NCBI RefSeq assembly: GCF_900537175.1
Contig: NZ_LS999835.1
Location: forward strand, 310,001 to 374,000
From: Lentilitoribacter sp. Alg239-R112
Lineage (GTDB): Bacteria > Pseudomonadota > Alphaproteobacteria > Rhizobiales > Rhizobiaceae
DNA: 64,000 bases
Reading direction: 5' to 3'
In this document: in pieces, positions 7,955-16,270 of the stretch
Layout: each line of letters starts with the position of its first letter
Position numbering within the stretch: position 1 is the stretch's first letter
Translations under genes and position numbers: made by a program
The notes under the pieces: model-generated
What the model saw: only the letters and a program-made list of their open reading frames with translations
What the model was told of the DNA's origin: nothing
Database searches by the model: none

Positions 7955-10900
7955 TCAAAGGTCGATTTCTATAGTGGTATCTGCTTTGGCCGCACGAGAT
8001 TGACATAAAATAATAGCGTCTTTTCGTTGTTTTTTTGACAGTACAAAATCTCTGTGCTCGACCTCTCCACTAATCAGGCCACATTTACAAACACCGCAAA
8101 TTCCGTCTGAACATTTCACATCCACATTTATGCCGTTCTGAGCAAGAATATCTGTTACAGATTTATCCGTCGGAATATCAAGTTCTCGCCCACTTTTTGC
8201 TAATTTTACCTTGAATGGATAGTTCTCATATTCTGGTAATTCGGGGACATTGAAATATTCAATATGCTGTTCTTCTTCATTAAAGCCAGCACGTTCTGCC
8301 GCCTCTATGACGGACTTCATATAAGGCTCAGGCCCGCAAGTATACACATGATCACCGGTTTGGTATCCACCCAAAATTTCATTCAGGTCTGCGCGAGTAT
8401 GTTCGTCGCTAAAGTGCAGTTTCACTTTCTCGTGCCAAGGAAATTGTGCAAGGTCTTCTAAGAAGCCAGCATTTGCGCGAGATGAACATGAATAATGCAC
8501 AGCGAAGTTTGCCCCAATGGTATGTAGACGATGAGCCATTGCGATCATCGGCGTGATGCCAATGCCGCCGCCCATTAAGAATGTTTTTCGAGCTGTTTCA
8601 TCAAGTGGAAAATGGTTGATGGGTTTTGAGATAAATATCTTGCGTCCTTTGGTGAAAATACGATGTAAAAGCTGTGAGCCACCTCGACCCTGGTCTTCTC
8701 GCAACACGCCAATTTGGTATTTGCTTCTATCAGTTGGGTCGCCCGACATGGAATATTGGCGCAGGAACTCTGGTGCGACCACGATGTCCAGATGTGCGCC
8801 TGCTTGCCATTCCGGAAGCGGTGATCCATCCAATGTTGAAAATTCGTACTTGGTGATACCTTGGCTCATTTGTACGGCTTTTGTGATCTCCACTCGGATT
8901 ACCGGTGCGTCCCCCTCAATTTTATATTCATGTGCCAAACCATACGTATCGCCTTGCGCAAGGCGCGTTTTATACTGCTTGGCGGTAATCATGGCTTGAT
9001 AGGCTTCTATCCCCTTTTCTCGATCCATTGGAAACGGAAATGGCCAAGGATGAGGGGCAAGATTAGCAGGATAGACTGCCAGTGTTTGATCTTTGAACTT
9101 GAGATCCAGATTCTTTTGAAGATCGCGCTCATTTACCTGATGTCGGGTGGGGCGATAGGCGCCATCATCCTGAATTTCGAGATCCCACCACCATTTTTTG
9201 ATTACATTGCGTTCACCATTACCCACGGCATCATCCAATTTTGCAAGCATGGGTGCAGCTTTTGGAATGTTCATTGCGGCCCAACGAAACGGAGCTTCAG
9301 CAAAAATACCTTCGAGGTTCCAGGGGCAGGTTTTCATGCAACGACCGCACATTGCCCCACCTAGGTTTGTGATGCGATAGGTCGTGCATTTTTGGCTATC
9401 GGATTTCCAAGTTTCATAACCATTGAACATCAATTTTGGCCCAGCGGTAATGGCCCCAGACGGGCATTCGCGCGCGCATTTGTTGCAGCTTTCGCAGAAC
9501 TGTTGCAACCCAAATGAAATTGGTTTGTCATGCGTCATTGGCATATTGGTGGTAACAACGCCTGACTTCAAACGTGGGCCAAGGAATGGATTGAGAATAA
9601 CTTCGCCAATCCGGCTAACTTCGCCAAGGCCGGAGAGTAGCAAAAGCGGCGGTTGGAGCACCTCTCCGTCCATAACTGTATGCGCTTTTGCTTTATAACC
9701 AAGGCGTCGAATTTGCTTGGCAACAATGCTGCCCAAAATAGAAAAACGCAAATAGGCACGCATTGATTGAGATACAGCGATCCAGTCATCTCCTGAGGCG
9801 CCCTCCATGGTCTCGTAGCCTTGATCAATAACCATTGAAATGGCTTGATCATGTGGTGGGGTGATTGGTTCACCCGTGGCATCGTGTGAATACCAGGTCC
9901 ATTCAGGACATCGCGAAATCCCTGTTGCATCAACACCTAAGAAATACGACATAGCTTTAATGTTTTCAGCATTGCGCAATGCATTGGCGGTTTCATTTGT
10001 TTGGGTGGGATTAGGTCGCCCGTCCTGAAGCAAAACAAACGCACCAAGTGCTCGCCGTTGTGCCATCGAGGGGGCTGATTTTCGCACATATTGCCCGTTG
10101 CGTGACGCGTTTTGATTGCGTTTTCCCATGTCGCCAAATAACGAGCGCGCAAACATATCGGTGCGTTTCGGGACGCGAGGAACACGGCTTTCGTCGATGT
10201 AGGTCGTAGGGTGTTCAACCCGCTTTAGCGTTTCAAATGGATGCGCACCATCCACAAAACGCCGTTTTGCATAGGGGTCAATATTTCGGGCGCTTTTGGC
10301 GGTGCCTACCCCCCATTGCCACGCAAAGCCATGTGTTTTGGATCTCGGTTGATCCTTTAAAGGGACCAGAGGTTTATCATGAGAAAACTCAAATTCTGTT
10401 GTTACCACTGCAATGGAAAAGTCTTGACCTAAATAGGGATTAACCAGTTCATCACCTTCAATTGTTGCAAGCCCTGAAGCGGCGGCTAAATGATGAAGAT
10501 CTATATCTGTTGTTGTATGGCTGTGCGCGCGCGCATCATAACCCAATAAGCGGATATATTGCGCAAGTACAACCGCAAGTTCCATGGCGCGCAATGCTGA
10601 ACGTGCTGGCCCTGCGCCCTTCAACCATGTGTTTCCCGGTTCCTCATCGCGAACTTCACGCGGATGTTCGACAACAAAAACAAGTGCATGTTTGTGACTA
10701 TCCATGCTTTTTGGTGGTGCATTCATCGCATCACGTAGGTCTGCCATAATGACATCAATACCCGATGCCAGAGACTTCGTTTGATCTGTACGTAATTTCT
10801 GCGCTAGAGCATCTATATCGGGATTGTGACACGAATTTTTCAACATCATTTGAGGTGTGAAAGCGCAAGTCGCAGACATCGCTACATCTGAAAAATATCC

Positions 10901-11170
10901 AAATGCTTTGAGATGATTGGCACGTTCATCAAGATCGTCGGGAACGGTCGCCTGGGCTTTGTTTATCAAGCCATCGCGAATGGCATCCAGCATGGCTTGC
11001 GCCTCGCCCATAGCATTGACAATATTTTCCGGATTTTTTTCATCCAGAAAGCGCATTTGCTCGAATTTGGGAAGGTTGGCTATGTTCGAAATATTGTTGG
11101 TACGTGATAGGCGCTCCAATGGGTAGGGGCCAAGGTGTACAGGACGTTTTTTATCAGAAAAATATTTCAA
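7955..11170 (-). CDS. Self-sufficient reductive dehalogenase: RdhA fused to flavin reductase and [2Fe-2S] ferredoxin
   Basis: A 1071-residue fusion. Residues about 85-270 and 401-552 are two copies of the cobalamin-binding (nitroreductase-like) fold; only the second is followed by the electron-transfer region. Two [4Fe-4S] sites are complete: Cys559/562/565/569 (CxxCxxCxxxCP) and Cys595/608/611/615. From about residue 740 comes a phthalate-dioxygenase-reductase-like module: RQYSMSGDP for flavin, GGGIGITPM and CGPEPYM for NAD(P)H, and a C-terminal plant-type [2Fe-2S] domain with Cys1020/1025/1028/1056. This is the catabolic class typified by BhbA of Comamonas and NpRdhA of Nitratireductor, which remove ortho halogens from hydroxybenzoates or phenols using NAD(P)H. 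There is no twin-arginine signal and no RdhB anchor gene, so the enzyme should be cytoplasmic and non-respiratory. It is 28 bp downstream of marR on the same strand. The class is secure; the substrate is inferred. Confidence 0.93.
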   Translation of the reverse strand: MKYFSDKKRPVHLGPYPLERLSRTNNISNIANLPKFEQMRFLDEKNPENIVNAMGEAQAMLDAIRDGLINKAQATVPDDLDERANHLKAFGYFSDVAMSATCAFTPQMMLKNSCHNPDIDALAQKLRTDQTKSLASGIDVIMADLRDAMNAPPKSMDSHKHALVFVVEHPREVRDEEPGNTWLKGAGPARSALRAMELAVVLAQYIRLLGYDARAHSHTTTDIDLHHLAAASGLATIEGDELVNPYLGQDFSIAVVTTEFEFSHDKPLVPLKDQPRSKTHGFAWQWGVGTAKSARNIDPYAKRRFVDGAHPFETLKRVEHPTTYIDESRVPRVPKRTDMFARSLFGDMGKRNQNASRNGQYVRKSAPSMAQRRALGAFVLLQDGRPNPTQTNETANALRNAENIKAMSYFLGVDATGISRCPEWTWYSHDATGEPITPPHDQAISMVIDQGYETMEGASGDDWIAVSQSMRAYLRFSILGSIVAKQIRRLGYKAKAHTVMDGEVLQPPLLLLSGLGEVSRIGEVILNPFLGPRLKSGVVTTNMPMTHDKPISFGLQQFCESCNKCARECPSGAITAGPKLMFNGYETWKSDSQKCTTYRITNLGGAMCGRCMKTCPWNLEGIFAEAPFRWAAMNIPKAAPMLAKLDDAVGNGERNVIKKWWWDLEIQDDGAYRPTRHQVNERDLQKNLDLKFKDQTLAVYPANLAPHPWPFPFPMDREKGIEAYQAMITAKQYKTRLAQGDTYGLAHEYKIEGDAPVIRVEITKAVQMSQGITKYEFSTLDGSPLPEWQAGAHLDIVVAPEFLRQYSMSGDPTDRSKYQIGVLREDQGRGGSQLLHRIFTKGRKIFISKPINHFPLDETARKTFLMGGGIGITPMIAMAHRLHTIGANFAVHYSCSSRANAGFLEDLAQFPWHEKVKLHFSDEHTRADLNEILGGYQTGDHVYTCGPEPYMKSVIEAAERAGFNEEEQHIEYFNVPELPEYENYPFKVKLAKSGRELDIPTDKSVTDILAQNGINVDVKCSDGICGVCKCGLISGEVEHRDFVLSKKQRKDAIILCQSRAAKADTTIEIDL

Positions 11171-11198
11171 GTTCCAAATTCCTCTAGATGCTAATCAG

Positions 11199-11648
11199 TT
11201 ACAGACGCATCAGATTAACGTTTTCACCTTCTGTCATTTTGTCGATTGCCGCCATCAATATGTCAAAGGTTTCTGGGTCAAGTTTATCTGTAAAATGCCC
11301 GTTTAGTTCTCGGACCAATACATGGCATGTTTTCATTTTTTCAATGCCTAACTCTGTAAGTGTAACTTCAGTGAGCCGTTTGTCACCTTCAATACCGCTT
11401 CGTTCCACATATCCGCGTTTTTCCATATCCTTTAACAGACGCGATATGGCGGGCCTTGCTATGCATATATATTCGGCAAGGCCTGAAGGTGTGTTTACAT
11501 TTTCCATGCCTGCTCCGCGCAATACACACCACATTAAACGGGTAACACCATGTTGTGACAATTGTTTTTCAAGCCTTGCTTCCATAATTCGGGCTAAAAG
11601 TGTGACTTTAAAACCAACGCGATTATGCAATGTGAATTCTTCAGACAA
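11199..11648 (-). CDS. MarR family transcriptional regulator
   Basis: A 149-residue MarR-type regulator with the winged-helix core RPAISRLLKDMEKRGYVERS (about residues 67-86) and the wing Asp-Lys-Arg of GDKRLTEVTLTELG. Translation most likely begins at a TTG (11646-11648), because a strong GGAGGG ribosome site lies 5 nt before it. It is cotranscribed with the reductive dehalogenase and divergent from the TRAP genes, so it probably controls both in response to a phenolic or aromatic acid, the usual MarR ligand type. MarR proteins also regulate some reductive dehalogenase operons in Dehalococcoides. Confidence 0.9.
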   Translation of the reverse strand: MSEEFTLHNRVGFKVTLLARIMEARLEKQLSQHGVTRLMWCVLRGAGMENVNTPSGLAEYICIARPAISRLLKDMEKRGYVERSGIEGDKRLTEVTLTELGIEKMKTCHVLVRELNGHFTDKLDPETFDILMAAIDKMTEGENVNLMRL

Positions 11649-11702
11649 TACAGCCCTCCAGCAAATTAGTTGACTTACACCATAGCCTATAGTTTTATAT
11701 AG

Positions 11703-11728
11703 TTAACATAGATAATTATCTTAGTTAA
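11703..11728. promoter_or_regulatory. Palindromic operator candidate between marR and the TRAP operon
   Basis: A 26-bp dyad: outer arms TTAAC (11703-11707) and GTTAA (11724-11728) around a perfect 12-bp palindrome AGATAATTATCT (11710-11721), with only the two 2-bp joints unpaired. A weaker dyad CTATA/TATAG lies at 11687-11702. Both fall in the 111-bp divergent gap. MarR proteins bind 16-26-bp A/T-rich palindromes, so this is a good candidate for their shared operator. Confidence 0.55.
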
Positions 11729-11759
11729 GCGTTATTACGCACATTTGGAGGGAGAAAAT

Positions 11760-12779
11760 ATGCGACAGGAATTTAAAGGATTACGCAGTTTTGCAATTTC
11801 AGCTATATCGATGGCTGGTATCATTACAGGTGTTACATTTGCGAATGCAGCTGAGTTAAAAGTTGCTCATTTTATGCCGGCGACGCACCCAATGGACAAA
11901 GGTGTTATGACGCCATTAGCGGAACAATTGAATGAGGCAACAAACGGTGAGCTAACGATCCGAATTTTCCCGTCTGGTGAACTCGGAAAGGGACCAGCCC
12001 AACAATATAAACGTGTTGTGACAGGGGTAGCCGATATTGTTTTTGGTATACCTGAATATACGCCGAAGCGATTTAGTAAAACAGCGATGGTGCATTTACC
12101 TGGATTATTTCCAGGTGGTGAGGCAGCGACCAATGCACTTTGGGACAATATCGATCTTCTTGCAGATGAATACGAAAAAACAAAGCTGCTCGGTTTGTGG
12201 GCAAACAACCCATCTGTATTAATTACGCGCGATAGGGCTGTGCGTACAGTTGCAGACATGCAAGGAATGAAAATTCGAACGCCAAACCCTGTCATGGCAG
12301 ATTTAGTGAAAGCATGGGGTGGTATTCCCGTCTCAATGCCAACAATCGACACATATAACGCGATGAATACGGGTGTCATTGATGCTGTGATGATTGGCCC
12401 ATCAGGCATTCGTTCCTACAAACTTAATGAAACTGCAAAATATGTCACAACCAATATCCCCTCAGCGCTCGATAGTTTTTACCTGTTGATGAATAAATCA
12501 AGCTGGGAAAACCTGAGTGATGAACACAAAGCTGCGTTGGATGGTCTTACAGGTCGAGAATTAAGCTTACGTGGTGCAAAATCTTTCTTTGAAGCTGGAC
12601 AAGCAGGTCTAAAATTGGCGCAAGAAACTGGTTTGGAGCTAATTGAGATCGACGCAGAAGCAGACAAAGAATTCCGAACACAAATGCAAAAAGCATTGGA
12701 TGCATTTGTCGCCAACGTCGGTAGTGAGAAGAATATTGACGCAAGTGCATTAGTTGATGCATTGGCGGGCAAATCATAA
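11760..12779 (+). CDS. TRAP transporter substrate-binding protein, DctP type
   Basis: Periplasmic solute receptor of a TRAP transporter, 339 residues from the ATG at 11760. The alternative TTG at 11745 lies before and inside the GGAGGGA ribosome site and is rejected. A signal peptide ends near FANAA-ELKVAHFMP. Family features include GELTIRIFPSGELGKG, the carboxylate-binding Arg region VADMQGMKIRTPNP and TYNAMNTGVIDAVMIGP. DctP receptors bind organic anions including aromatic acids. It is the first gene of dctP-dctQ-dctM, divergent from marR and the dehalogenase, which suggests uptake of a halogenated aromatic acid. Confidence 0.92.
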   Translation: MRQEFKGLRSFAISAISMAGIITGVTFANAAELKVAHFMPATHPMDKGVMTPLAEQLNEATNGELTIRIFPSGELGKGPAQQYKRVVTGVADIVFGIPEYTPKRFSKTAMVHLPGLFPGGEAATNALWDNIDLLADEYEKTKLLGLWANNPSVLITRDRAVRTVADMQGMKIRTPNPVMADLVKAWGGIPVSMPTIDTYNAMNTGVIDAVMIGPSGIRSYKLNETAKYVTTNIPSALDSFYLLMNKSSWENLSDEHKAALDGLTGRELSLRGAKSFFEAGQAGLKLAQETGLELIEIDAEADKEFRTQMQKALDAFVANVGSEKNIDASALVDALAGKS

Positions 12780-13274
12780 GTGTCCGGTGAAAAATTAAGT
12801 TCAGCTGCTGAAGGAGTGGCTGGCTGGCGCAACTGGATCGAGGTGCCGTTGGTAATCGGCGGTGCCTTGATTGTATTTGGGCTTATGGGGCTATCCGTGA
12901 CAGATGCACTTTTGCGATCATTTCTCAACATGCCCATCTTCGGTGCGAATGATTACGCCCAAATACTTTTATCCTTTTTGGTTTCCATTAGTTTACCGCT
13001 GTGTGTCTTAGCTGGCCGACTAATTGCAATAGATACATTAAAAGCGATGGCCCCCGCAAAACTGCAAAAAACCTTGGACTGGATTATATCAATTTGCGGC
13101 TTCACGATGCTTAGTTATCTTGCGTGGCGTGCATTTTCCAATGCATTGGATGCCGCTGACTTTGGTGAAGCAACGCTCTTATTGCAGCTGCCCTTCGGTC
13201 CATCCTATTACGCTGTAGCAATTGGCTGCACTTTTGCAGCACTTATGCTTTTGCTAGAGAGATTATTGCCATGA
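12780..13274 (+). CDS. TRAP transporter small permease, DctQ type
   Basis: A 164-residue protein with four predicted membrane helices (about residues 22-42, 58-80, 95-117 and 138-158), the DctQ topology. It starts with GTG immediately after the dctP stop and overlaps the large-permease start by 4 bp, so it is translationally coupled on both sides. It bridges the periplasmic receptor and the ion-coupled large permease. Confidence 0.88.
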   Translation: MSGEKLSSAAEGVAGWRNWIEVPLVIGGALIVFGLMGLSVTDALLRSFLNMPIFGANDYAQILLSFLVSISLPLCVLAGRLIAIDTLKAMAPAKLQKTLDWIISICGFTMLSYLAWRAFSNALDAADFGEATLLLQLPFGPSYYAVAIGCTFAALMLLLERLLP

Positions 13275-14575
13275 GCCCGGAAATATATGGCATTCTAGGA
13301 TTTGCGGCCTTATTCATGTTTTTGGCTATAGGTGTGCCGGTTGCGGTGTCGTTGCTCATAGTGGGATTTGTTGGCACAATCTTTTTGTCGGGCTTTCAAG
13401 CTGCGGCATTCACGTTAAGTGGGCAAGCCTTTGCCACGGTTACAGTTTATCAATTGACCATCATTCCCCTTTTTATTCTTATGGGAAACCTTGCCTCCAC
13501 AGCTGGTCTTAGTCGGGATTTATTTGAAGCGGCACACAAAATTGTTGGGCACCTACGTGGTGGGTTAGCTGCAGCAACCATTGTAGGCTGTGCAGGATTT
13601 GCGGCGCTATCAGGCTCCTCTATCGCTTCAGCGATAACCATGGGTAAGGTTGCCTATCCAGAAATGAAGCGGTTTAATTATGGAGCGCGGCTTGCAACCG
13701 GTTCAATAGCTGCCGGCGGGACGCTCGGTATTCTCATTCCGCCATCTACGGGGTTTGTGATCTATGCTGTTCTCACAGAAGAATCCATTGGCCGACTCTT
13801 CATGGCAGGAGTCATTCCAGGTCTACTGCTGACAACAATGTTTCTCATTGCAATTGCAATTGTGACTTTTATCTGGCCTAGCGAAGGGCCACGTGGTCCA
13901 AATTTTACAATGAGGGAGAAGATACGAAGTTTATTCCGCGCTACAGGAATTGCTATCATTATCCTGATCACGATTGGTGGAATCTACACTGGGTTCTTCA
14001 CCCCAGTTGAAGCCGCAGGTGTTGGCGCATTCTTTGCTTTAATTATGCTTATTTTACGTGGGAAGTGTACATTTAAAAACCTCTACCATGTGAGTGCTGA
14101 GACACTTAAAACGACGGGTATGGCATTTTTTATTTTGGTCGGTGCAAATGTATTTGCCCCTTTTGTTGCTTTGTCTCACCTACCAACAACAATAGCTGGC
14201 ACAGTGACAGGTTTTGAACTTGGAACATATGGTACATTAGCCATCATTCTTTTTGGTTACATTATTTTGGGTATGTTCATTGAAGGCTTATCTTTATTGG
14301 TCATCACCCTCCCAATTGTGTTCCCGCTCGTGACGGGTATGGGTTTTGATCCGATTTGGCTCGGTGTTGTTATGGTCATTGTTTTGGAAATGGGACTTAT
14401 TTCACCGCCTGTGGGGGTAAATGTTTTCATTGTTAAAAGCGTTGTGCCTGACGTAAAAATTGAAACAATTTTTGCTGGCATCATGCCATTTTGGTTAGCT
14501 ATGATCGCGACATTAGCCCTCATAGTCGTATTTCCACAAATTGCGCTTCTACTGCCAAATGCGATGTATAACTAA
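13271..14575 (+). CDS. TRAP transporter large permease, DctM type
   Basis: A 434-residue ion-coupled permease with about 12 membrane segments. DctM signatures are clear: GLSRDLFEAAHKIVGHLRGG, SGSSIASAITMGKVAYPEMK, GTLGILIPPSTGFVIYAVLTEES, GFFTPVEAAGVGAF and the C-terminal GLISPPVGVNVFIVKS. The start overlaps dctQ (ATGA type). With dctP and dctQ it makes a complete TRAP system driven by a sodium or proton gradient. It is the last gene of the accessory region before tRNA-Leu. Confidence 0.93.
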   Translation: MSPEIYGILGFAALFMFLAIGVPVAVSLLIVGFVGTIFLSGFQAAAFTLSGQAFATVTVYQLTIIPLFILMGNLASTAGLSRDLFEAAHKIVGHLRGGLAAATIVGCAGFAALSGSSIASAITMGKVAYPEMKRFNYGARLATGSIAAGGTLGILIPPSTGFVIYAVLTEESIGRLFMAGVIPGLLLTTMFLIAIAIVTFIWPSEGPRGPNFTMREKIRSLFRATGIAIIILITIGGIYTGFFTPVEAAGVGAFFALIMLILRGKCTFKNLYHVSAETLKTTGMAFFILVGANVFAPFVALSHLPTTIAGTVTGFELGTYGTLAIILFGYIILGMFIEGLSLLVITLPIVFPLVTGMGFDPIWLGVVMVIVLEMGLISPPVGVNVFIVKSVVPDVKIETIFAGIMPFWLAMIATLALIVVFPQIALLLPNAMYN

Positions 14576-14601
14576 CTTGGTATTTCTAGATAAGATTTTG
14601 G

Positions 14602-14683
14602 TACCTCCCGCCGGAATCGAACCGGCACTCCGTGAGGAATTGGATTTTGAATCCAACGCGTCTACCAGTTCCGCCAGGGAGGC
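14602..14683 (-). tRNA. tRNA-Leu (anticodon CAA)
   Basis: On the minus strand the acceptor stem GCCTCCC (14677-14683) pairs with GGGAGGT (14603-14609). The D arm contains GGTAGACGCG, the anticodon arm TTGGA/TCCAA encloses loop TTCAAAA with anticodon CAA, a long class II variable arm follows, and the T arm GCCGG-TTCGATT-CCGGC is canonical. Leu identity is consistent with the long variable arm and discriminator A. It stands at the end of the catabolic region; tRNA-Leu genes are common island integration sites. Confidence 0.93.
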
Positions 14684-14773
14684 CCGAGGAGCGACATACT
14701 ATATGCATTTGAGTTAGGCAAGTCTGAAAAAGAATAAAGCAAATTAAAAAAATAGCACTCATTCTTGTATGAT

Positions 14774-15043
14774 CTATTTTGTAGGTTGCAACATAATCAA
14801 AATTTCTTTTGCCCATTCGCCGATAATTGGGATGAAATCTATTGTTGATAGAAAGTAAACCAAAACGGAAACAAGTACTGTTGCACCAACAACTGAACCT
14901 AGGCCGAATGCCAATCCTCGCATGAATTGAAACCCAAGCATTCGCGGCATTGAATTGTGAACTTTGATATAACGATGATTATTAATTTTGCTCAATTCAT
15001 CGCGCAGCGAAGAAATTTGTATCTCGAGGTTCTGATCTGACAT
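14774..15043 (-). CDS. DUF5665 domain-containing small membrane protein
   Basis: An 89-residue protein with an N-terminal charged helix (EIQISSLRDELSKINNH) and one or two membrane segments (about residues 39-66, GLAFGLGSVVGATVLVSVL). It ends in a short amphipathic tail. The arrangement matches DUF5665 proteins, common in alphaproteobacteria and of unknown function. It is a single gene, divergent from the YqaA-like gene. Confidence 0.7.
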   Translation of the reverse strand: MSDQNLEIQISSLRDELSKINNHRYIKVHNSMPRMLGFQFMRGLAFGLGSVVGATVLVSVLVYFLSTIDFIPIIGEWAKEILIMLQPTK

Positions 15044-15142
15044 AAATGGCCTTTTGAAGCAGTAATCTTCTTTAGATTTTAGTTTACAAATTTGTATATA
15101 GAGCTACAAGAACCATATCCCAAGATAATACTGGATTACCAA

Positions 15143-15724
15143 ATGATCAGACGCCTTTATGATTGGACCATGTCACTTGCTGCGACACGTCATGCTGAAA
15201 AAGGTTTGGCCAGTGTATCATTTCTAGAAAGTTCAGTCTTCCCAATTCCGCCGGATGTTTTGCTGATCCCAATGGTGATTGCAAATCGCGATAAATGGGT
15301 CCGCATTGCGCTTATTTGCACATTATTTTCTGTTCTCGGTGCGTTTTTGGGATATTTTATCGGTGCGTTTTTGTATGAAACGATCGGTAAAGCTGTTTTG
15401 GAGTTCTATGGAAAAGCAGATTCGTTTGATAAGATTTCACAATGGTATAATACTCACGGTGGTTGGGGAGTACTTTTTGCTGCGGTCACGCCGTTTCCCT
15501 ATAAGGTTTTAACGATTTTTTCCGGTGCAACTGGCTTGAATCTAGTAACGTTTGCGATAGTAAGCATTATTGGTCGAGCGGCGCGTTTTTTCCTAGTGGC
15601 ATATTTGCTTCGCAAATTTGGTGAGCCAATTAGATTGTTTATAGAAAAATATCTTGGCCTCCTTTTTGCCCTATTTTTGATATTGCTTATTGGTGGGTTT
15701 TATGCGGTGCGTTACGTTTTTTAG
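15143..15724 (+). CDS. YqaA/DedA-like VTT-domain membrane protein
   Basis: A 193-residue membrane protein related to YqaA and the DedA/VTT superfamily, some members of which act in lipid flipping or membrane homeostasis. The start at the ATG 15143 gives MIRRLYDWTMSLAATRHA, the usual beginning of these proteins; the longer TTG reading from 15092 adds an unlikely N-terminus. SFLESSVFPIPPDVLLIPM, the GGWGVLFAAVTPFPYKV loop and the FSGATGLNL re-entrant motif mark the VTT domain. It sits 9 bp before dsbB, in a possible operon. Confidence 0.82.
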   Translation: MIRRLYDWTMSLAATRHAEKGLASVSFLESSVFPIPPDVLLIPMVIANRDKWVRIALICTLFSVLGAFLGYFIGAFLYETIGKAVLEFYGKADSFDKISQWYNTHGGWGVLFAAVTPFPYKVLTIFSGATGLNLVTFAIVSIIGRAARFFLVAYLLRKFGEPIRLFIEKYLGLLFALFLILLIGGFYAVRYVF

Positions 15725-15733
15725 GGGTTGATA

Positions 15734-16270
15734 TTGTCTAACGAAAATTCGTTGCTGGATTCATTAAAATCACCAACATCCAATGACCATAAAGAGGTAT
15801 CATTTTATCTCGCAATTGCCATGGCAATTGTTGTGGGCTCTGCGCTCGCGTTCGAACATATCGGTGGCTATATTCCTTGTGCATTATGTCTTGAACAACG
15901 TACTCCTTATTATGTAGGCGCTCCGATTTTGGTGTTAGCTGCGTTGTCAAAAATCATCACGGTGCCAGCTATTATTACACGATTGCTGATTTTAATCGCA
16001 GGCCTAATTATGCTTTATGGCATGGGGCTTGCTGCATTTCATTCCGGCGTTGAGTGGCTATGGTGGCCGGGGCCTGAATCATGTGGTGCTGCTGCTGACG
16101 GGCTATCTGGCAATGCAGGCGACTTGCTTGCTGATTTGAATGCAAAGCGCCCTCCTTCATGTGACAAAGCAGCATTACGCGTCTTTGGATTATCATTTGC
16201 GGGCTGGAATGTATTTACAAGCGCTGTCTTGGCATTTTTCACACTGCGATTGGCTGTCAGAAAAGCTTAA
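15734..16270 (+). CDS. dsbB: Disulfide bond formation protein B
   Basis: Inner-membrane quinone-dependent oxidase that regenerates DsbA, 178 residues, four membrane helices. The first periplasmic loop has CALCLEQR (the CxxC pair) and the second has a Cys pair at PESCGAAADG and RPPSCDKA. I prefer the TTG at 15734, because AGGGG at 15723-15727 is then 6 nt upstream; the TTG at 15728 directly abuts it. The 3' end overlaps the convergent HNH gene by 4 bp. No dsbA is in view. Confidence 0.85.
   Translation: MSNENSLLDSLKSPTSNDHKEVSFYLAIAMAIVVGSALAFEHIGGYIPCALCLEQRTPYYVGAPILVLAALSKIITVPAIITRLLILIAGLIMLYGMGLAAFHSGVEWLWWPGPESCGAAADGLSGNAGDLLADLNAKRPPSCDKAALRVFGLSFAGWNVFTSAVLAFFTLRLAVRKA

Noticed and set aside
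8861..9364. Long open frame antisense to the dehalogenase
   Set aside because: It is a shadow of the real gene in another frame, with no ribosome site and no recognisable protein family. The same holds for the long antisense frame at 4230-4733.
11171..11198. Cobalamin riboswitch before the dehalogenase or cobS
   Set aside because: The gaps are only 28 and 38 bases, far too short for a B12 riboswitch, and no B12-box is seen.
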